The notes beneath the pieces are model-generated. The model saw only the letters and a list, made by a program, of their open reading frames with translations. It searched no databases and was not told the origin of the DNA. A stretch of 8,300 bases of DNA from Deltaproteobacteria bacterium (GTDB lineage Bacteria > Desulfobacterota > BSN033 > UBA1163), in contig VGRU01000162.1 in assembly GCA_016875255.1 (NCBI GenBank), forward strand, positions 1-8,300, written 5' to 3'. A program made the position numbers and the translations under genes. Within the stretch, counting starts at the first letter, position 1, and every line of letters begins with the position of its first letter. This document shows positions 5,890 to 8,300 of this stretch, in pieces.

Positions 5890-5928
5890 CGGAGAACGAC
5901 AGGGAAATAGGTGGGATCGGTAATGGGG

Positions 5929-7623
5929 TTACTTCTTCTCCTGGCCGGATATTTTGGCCCAGGAGTCACGGAGCGTGGCAATCCGATTGAAGACCGGTCT
6001 TCCTGATGCTGAGTCTTTTAAATCTACGCAGAAATAGCCGAGCCTTTCAAATTGGAAACGGTCTCCCGGGTTTGCTGCGGCAAGGGCAGGTTCCACACGA
6101 CAGCCGGTAAGGGTTTCGAGCGATTTGGGATTCAGGTATTTCGTAAAATCATCGTCTTGACCCATCGGATCAGCTACCTGAAAGAGGCGATCATATAAAC
6201 GAACCTCAGTGGGAACCGAATGTTCCGCCGATACCCAGTGAATGACTCCTTCAACCTTTCGGCCATCCGGAGGAGGGCCATTTCGCGTCTCTGGATCGTA
6301 AGTGCAGTGGACCTCGCTTATTTCACCGGTTTTTTGGTCTTTGACCATGTTCACATATTTAATGATGTAAGAATATCGGAGGCGCGCTTCCCGGCCCGGG
6401 CCAAGGCGATTAAATTTTTTAGGCGGGTTCTCGAGAAAGTCATCCTGTTCAATATATATAACTCTGGAAAAGGGGACTTTTCTTGACCCCCTACCAGGGT
6501 TCTGCGGATGATTGGGACATTCTAACTCTTCCACCTTTCCCTCAGGATAGTTGTCAATGACCAGGCGAAGCGGCCGCAGTACTCCCATTACCCTTTGCGA
6601 GCGTTCATTTAAATCATCACGGACACAGTGCTCAAGAAGGGAGACATCAACCAAATTCTCATTCTTGGCCACGCCGATCCGCTCACAGAAGTTTCGGATT
6701 GCCTCGGGAGTGTAACCGCGCCTTCTCATCCCTGCGAGGGTGGGCATCCGCGGATCATCCCATCCCTTCACATATCCTCTTTCCACGAGTTCGATCAGTC
6801 TCCGTTTGCTGAGAACCGTGTAGCTGAGGTTAAGGCGGGCAAATTCAATTTGCTGGGGGTGAGCATTCACCTTCAATTGGTCCAGAATCCAATCATACAA
6901 GGGGCGGTTATTTTCAAACTCCAGCGTGCAGATCGAATGAGTAATTCTTTCGATGGAATCTGAGAGACAGTGGGCGAAGTCATACATCGGATAGATGCAC
7001 CATTTCGTCCCGGTTCGGTAATGATGCGCCCGTTTGATTCGATAAAGGATCGGATCCCGCATGGTGATGTTTGGAGAAGCCATATCGATTTTGGCCCGGA
7101 GGACATGGGCCCCATCCTCAAACTCTCCGGCTCGCATCCGTGTGAAGAGATCGAGATTCTCTTCCACGGACCGGTTGCGATAAGGGCTTTCCTCACCGGG
7201 TTCGGTCAGGGTGCCTCTCTGTTCCCGGATCTCATCCGGGCTTAGGCTGCAGACATAGGCCTTGCCTTCCTTAATCAATTGGACGGCATACTGATAGAGC
7301 TGTTCGTAGTAATCCGAGGCATAATAGAGACGGTCTTCCCAGTCAAACCCAAGCCATTTTACATCTCGAATGATTGAATCGACATATTCCTGGCTTTCAC
7401 CGCTCGGATCGGTATCATCCATCCTTAAATTGCAGGCGCCTTCGTACTGGGCGGCGATGCCGAAATTGAGGCAGACGGATTTTGCATGCCCGATATGAAG
7501 GTATCCGTTCGGCTCGGGAGGGAATCGGGTTGCCACCCGGCTCGCGAATCTACCGGTTTTTATGTGTTCATCAATGATCTCCCTTACAAAATCCGTCTGG
7601 GGTGATGAATTGGTTTTGGCCAT
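5929..7623 (-). CDS. glnS: Glutaminyl-tRNA synthetase (GlnRS)
   Basis: GlnRS is a class I synthetase that attaches glutamine directly to tRNA-Gln, bypassing the Glu-tRNA-Gln amidotransferase route. The 564 residues are close to E. coli GlnRS (about 554). Landmarks are [16 protein letters not shown] with the HIGH motif at 43-46, the RMDDTDP strand near 67-73, [10 protein letters not shown] (from 236) and the KMSKS-equivalent VLSKR (270-274). After these come the paired beta-barrel anticodon-binding domains from about 340 (for example VIYIEQDDF and [16 protein letters not shown]). [16 protein letters not shown] and VLSKR indicate GlnRS rather than GluRS. The ATG at 7623 has GAGGAG (7637-7632) 8 bases upstream. 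It is divergent from the HD-GYP gene and lies in the same window as its likely substrate tRNA-Gln. Bacterial GlnRS is widely held to derive by ancient transfer from eukaryotes. Confidence 0.98.
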   Translation of the reverse strand: MAKTNSSPQTDFVREIIDEHIKTGRFASRVATRFPPEPNGYLHIGHAKSVCLNFGIAAQYEGACNLRMDDTDPSGESQEYVDSIIRDVKWLGFDWEDRLYYASDYYEQLYQYAVQLIKEGKAYVCSLSPDEIREQRGTLTEPGEESPYRNRSVEENLDLFTRMRAGEFEDGAHVLRAKIDMASPNITMRDPILYRIKRAHHYRTGTKWCIYPMYDFAHCLSDSIERITHSICTLEFENNRPLYDWILDQLKVNAHPQQIEFARLNLSYTVLSKRRLIELVERGYVKGWDDPRMPTLAGMRRRGYTPEAIRNFCERIGVAKNENLVDVSLLEHCVRDDLNERSQRVMGVLRPLRLVIDNYPEGKVEELECPNHPQNPGRGSRKVPFSRVIYIEQDDFLENPPKKFNRLGPGREARLRYSYIIKYVNMVKDQKTGEISEVHCTYDPETRNGPPPDGRKVEGVIHWVSAEHSVPTEVRLYDRLFQVADPMGQDDDFTKYLNPKSLETLTGCRVEPALAAANPGDRFQFERLGYFCVDLKDSASGRPVFNRIATLRDSWAKISGQEKK

Positions 7624-7678
7624 AGGAAAGGCTCCTCTTCTTTTTGTTTTTTTCTATTTTACAACAAAATGAGTTTTT

Positions 7679-7707
7679 TTACTAAATCATCTTTTCGCCT
7701 CGGTCAA
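7679..7707 (-). promoter_or_regulatory. Candidate glnS promoter
   Basis: On the minus strand TTGACC (7707-7702) and TAGTAA (7684-7679) are separated by 17 bases. The leader of about 50 bases is A-rich with no visible hairpin. The -10 box is imperfect. Confidence 0.4.
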
Positions 7708-7722
7708 GTCTTATTTTTCCTA

Positions 7723-7751
7723 TTGATATCAGACCGATTATTTAGTATCAT
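7723..7751 (+). promoter_or_regulatory. Candidate promoter of the HD-GYP gene
   Basis: TTGATA (7723-7728) and TATCAT (7746-7751) are separated by 17 bases, giving a start near 7758 and a leader of about 40 bases ending in a GGGGGAG Shine-Dalgarno. Confidence 0.55.
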
Positions 7752-7797
7752 CATAAAAGATTTTAAGTTCTTTAGAGTGGAGTCACAGGGGGGAGTT

Positions 7798-8300
7798 ATG
7801 GAACAAGTCAAAGAATTCATTCTTAAGCATTTCGAGAAGATTCTCATCGTCATTATCCTAATGGTTGCCTTTGCCGGGACCTACCTTATTGAAGAGAAGT
7901 CGATCGTGCTCAATTTCTACTACCTCCCGGTTCTCGCTTCAGGGTATTTCCTGGGGCGACGGTTAGGCGTCCTCACCGCCGTTTTTTCCATTCTTATGAT
8001 TGTCATCTCCATAATTATTTTCCCTGATGAGTTCTTCGGGAAACAGGAATCTTTCAAAATCTTTTCACAGATTTTTTCATGGAGTGGGTTTCTTATTCTG
8101 GCGAGCATTGCGGTGGGAACGCTTTATGAACAGAACGAACGCCGCATGAAAGACTTAAAAAATGCCTATATCGGAGTTTTGGAAATTCTCTCTAAATATC
8201 TCGAATCCACGGATCGTTATACCAAAGGCCATTCGGTCAGGGTCTCGGAATTGGCCATGGAGATTGGGATAGCGATGGAGTTGCCACGGACAGAAGTGGA
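7798..8300 (+). CDS. Membrane protein entering an HD-GYP domain (3' end outside window)
   Basis: The visible 167 residues start with four hydrophobic segments (about residues 14-31, 38-53, 57-75 and 92-110), an N-terminal membrane module. A short charged linker (EQNERRMKDLKNAY) follows, and then from about residue 125 the beginning of an HD-GYP domain: GVLEILSKYLESTDRYTKGHSVRVSELA, given here in pieces as LESTDRYTKGHS and RVSELA. His145 in GHSxRV is the first metal-ligand position of the family. HD-GYP proteins usually degrade cyclic di-GMP to pGpG/GMP; whether this one keeps the later HD and GYP residues cannot be seen. The ATG at 7798 lies after GGGGGAG with a short 2-base gap, or about 5 bases from the G-run core. 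The membrane module resembles four-helix sensory inputs, but I cannot name its ligand. Confidence 0.85.
   Translation, partial: MEQVKEFILKHFEKILIVIILMVAFAGTYLIEEKSIVLNFYYLPVLASGYFLGRRLGVLTAVFSILMIVISIIIFPDEFFGKQESFKIFSQIFSWSGFLILASIAVGTLYEQNERRMKDLKNAYIGVLEILSKYLESTDRYTKGHSVRVSELAMEIGIAMELPRTEV

Noticed and set aside
4383..5928. A genomic island integrated at tRNA-Gln by a site-specific recombinase.
   Set aside because: I found no integrase gene and no second copy of the tRNA 3' end (TTCGAATCCTCATCCCCC) downstream in this window, so only the toxin-antitoxin content supports an accessory origin.
7624..7722. A riboswitch or T-box in the glnS leader.
   Set aside because: The leader is short and A/T-rich, and no conserved stem or specifier loop can be seen.

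Overview
The window looks like an ordinary chromosomal stretch from a Gram-negative-type bacterium, with a small accessory patch in the middle. GC content is moderate by eye, and sigma-70-like promoters and Shine-Dalgarno sites sit ahead of most genes. A bacterial-type GlnRS next to a combined phosphomannomutase/phosphoglucomutase, HisRS and a membrane HD-GYP protein would suit a deltaproteobacterial (Desulfobacterota-like) genome. That placement is an impression from gene content, not a measured result.

Layout, left to right. (1) Positions 2-427 (+) hold the C-terminal half of a glycerophosphodiester phosphodiesterase, cut by the window edge. (2) uppP (543-1337, -) and a phosphomannomutase/phosphoglucomutase gene (1497-2861, -) point left. 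The gap between them carries a degenerate 8-bp tandem repeat (CCTGATNN) with an inverted copy. (3) hisS (2977-4236, +) is divergent from the mutase gene and is followed by a tRNA-Gln with anticodon CTG (4309-4382, +). (4) The next 1.5 kb holds two type II toxin-antitoxin modules: hicAB on the minus strand (5022-4430), and a Phd/YefM antitoxin with a PIN-domain toxin on the plus strand (5267-5889). They are divergent, and each has a recognisable promoter with a repeat-type operator. (5) glnS (7623-5929, -) converges on the PIN toxin gene. (6) From 7798 to the window end (+) runs the start of a four-helix membrane protein that enters an HD-GYP domain.

How the genes fit together. UppP recycles the undecaprenyl carrier lipid, and the mutase supplies hexose-1-phosphates for surface polysaccharide, so both serve envelope synthesis. 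HisRS, tRNA-Gln and GlnRS serve translation. The tRNA carries the bases known to be read by bacterial GlnRS (U1-A72, G2-C71, G3-C70, G10, U35, G36, G73), so direct glutaminylation is likely in this organism. The two toxin-antitoxin modules between tRNA-Gln and glnS form the only clearly accessory part, and the PIN module looks more AT-rich than its neighbours.

No gene-free stretch exceeds 300 bases. The largest, 5023-5266, contains the two divergent toxin-antitoxin promoters; I see nothing I can assign in 5061-5216. I found no insertion sequence, CRISPR array, prophage gene or riboswitch. I do not see a clear undescribed multi-gene system. The most notable signals are the two toxin-antitoxin operators, the possible leaderless start of hicA, and the short degenerate intergenic repeats.
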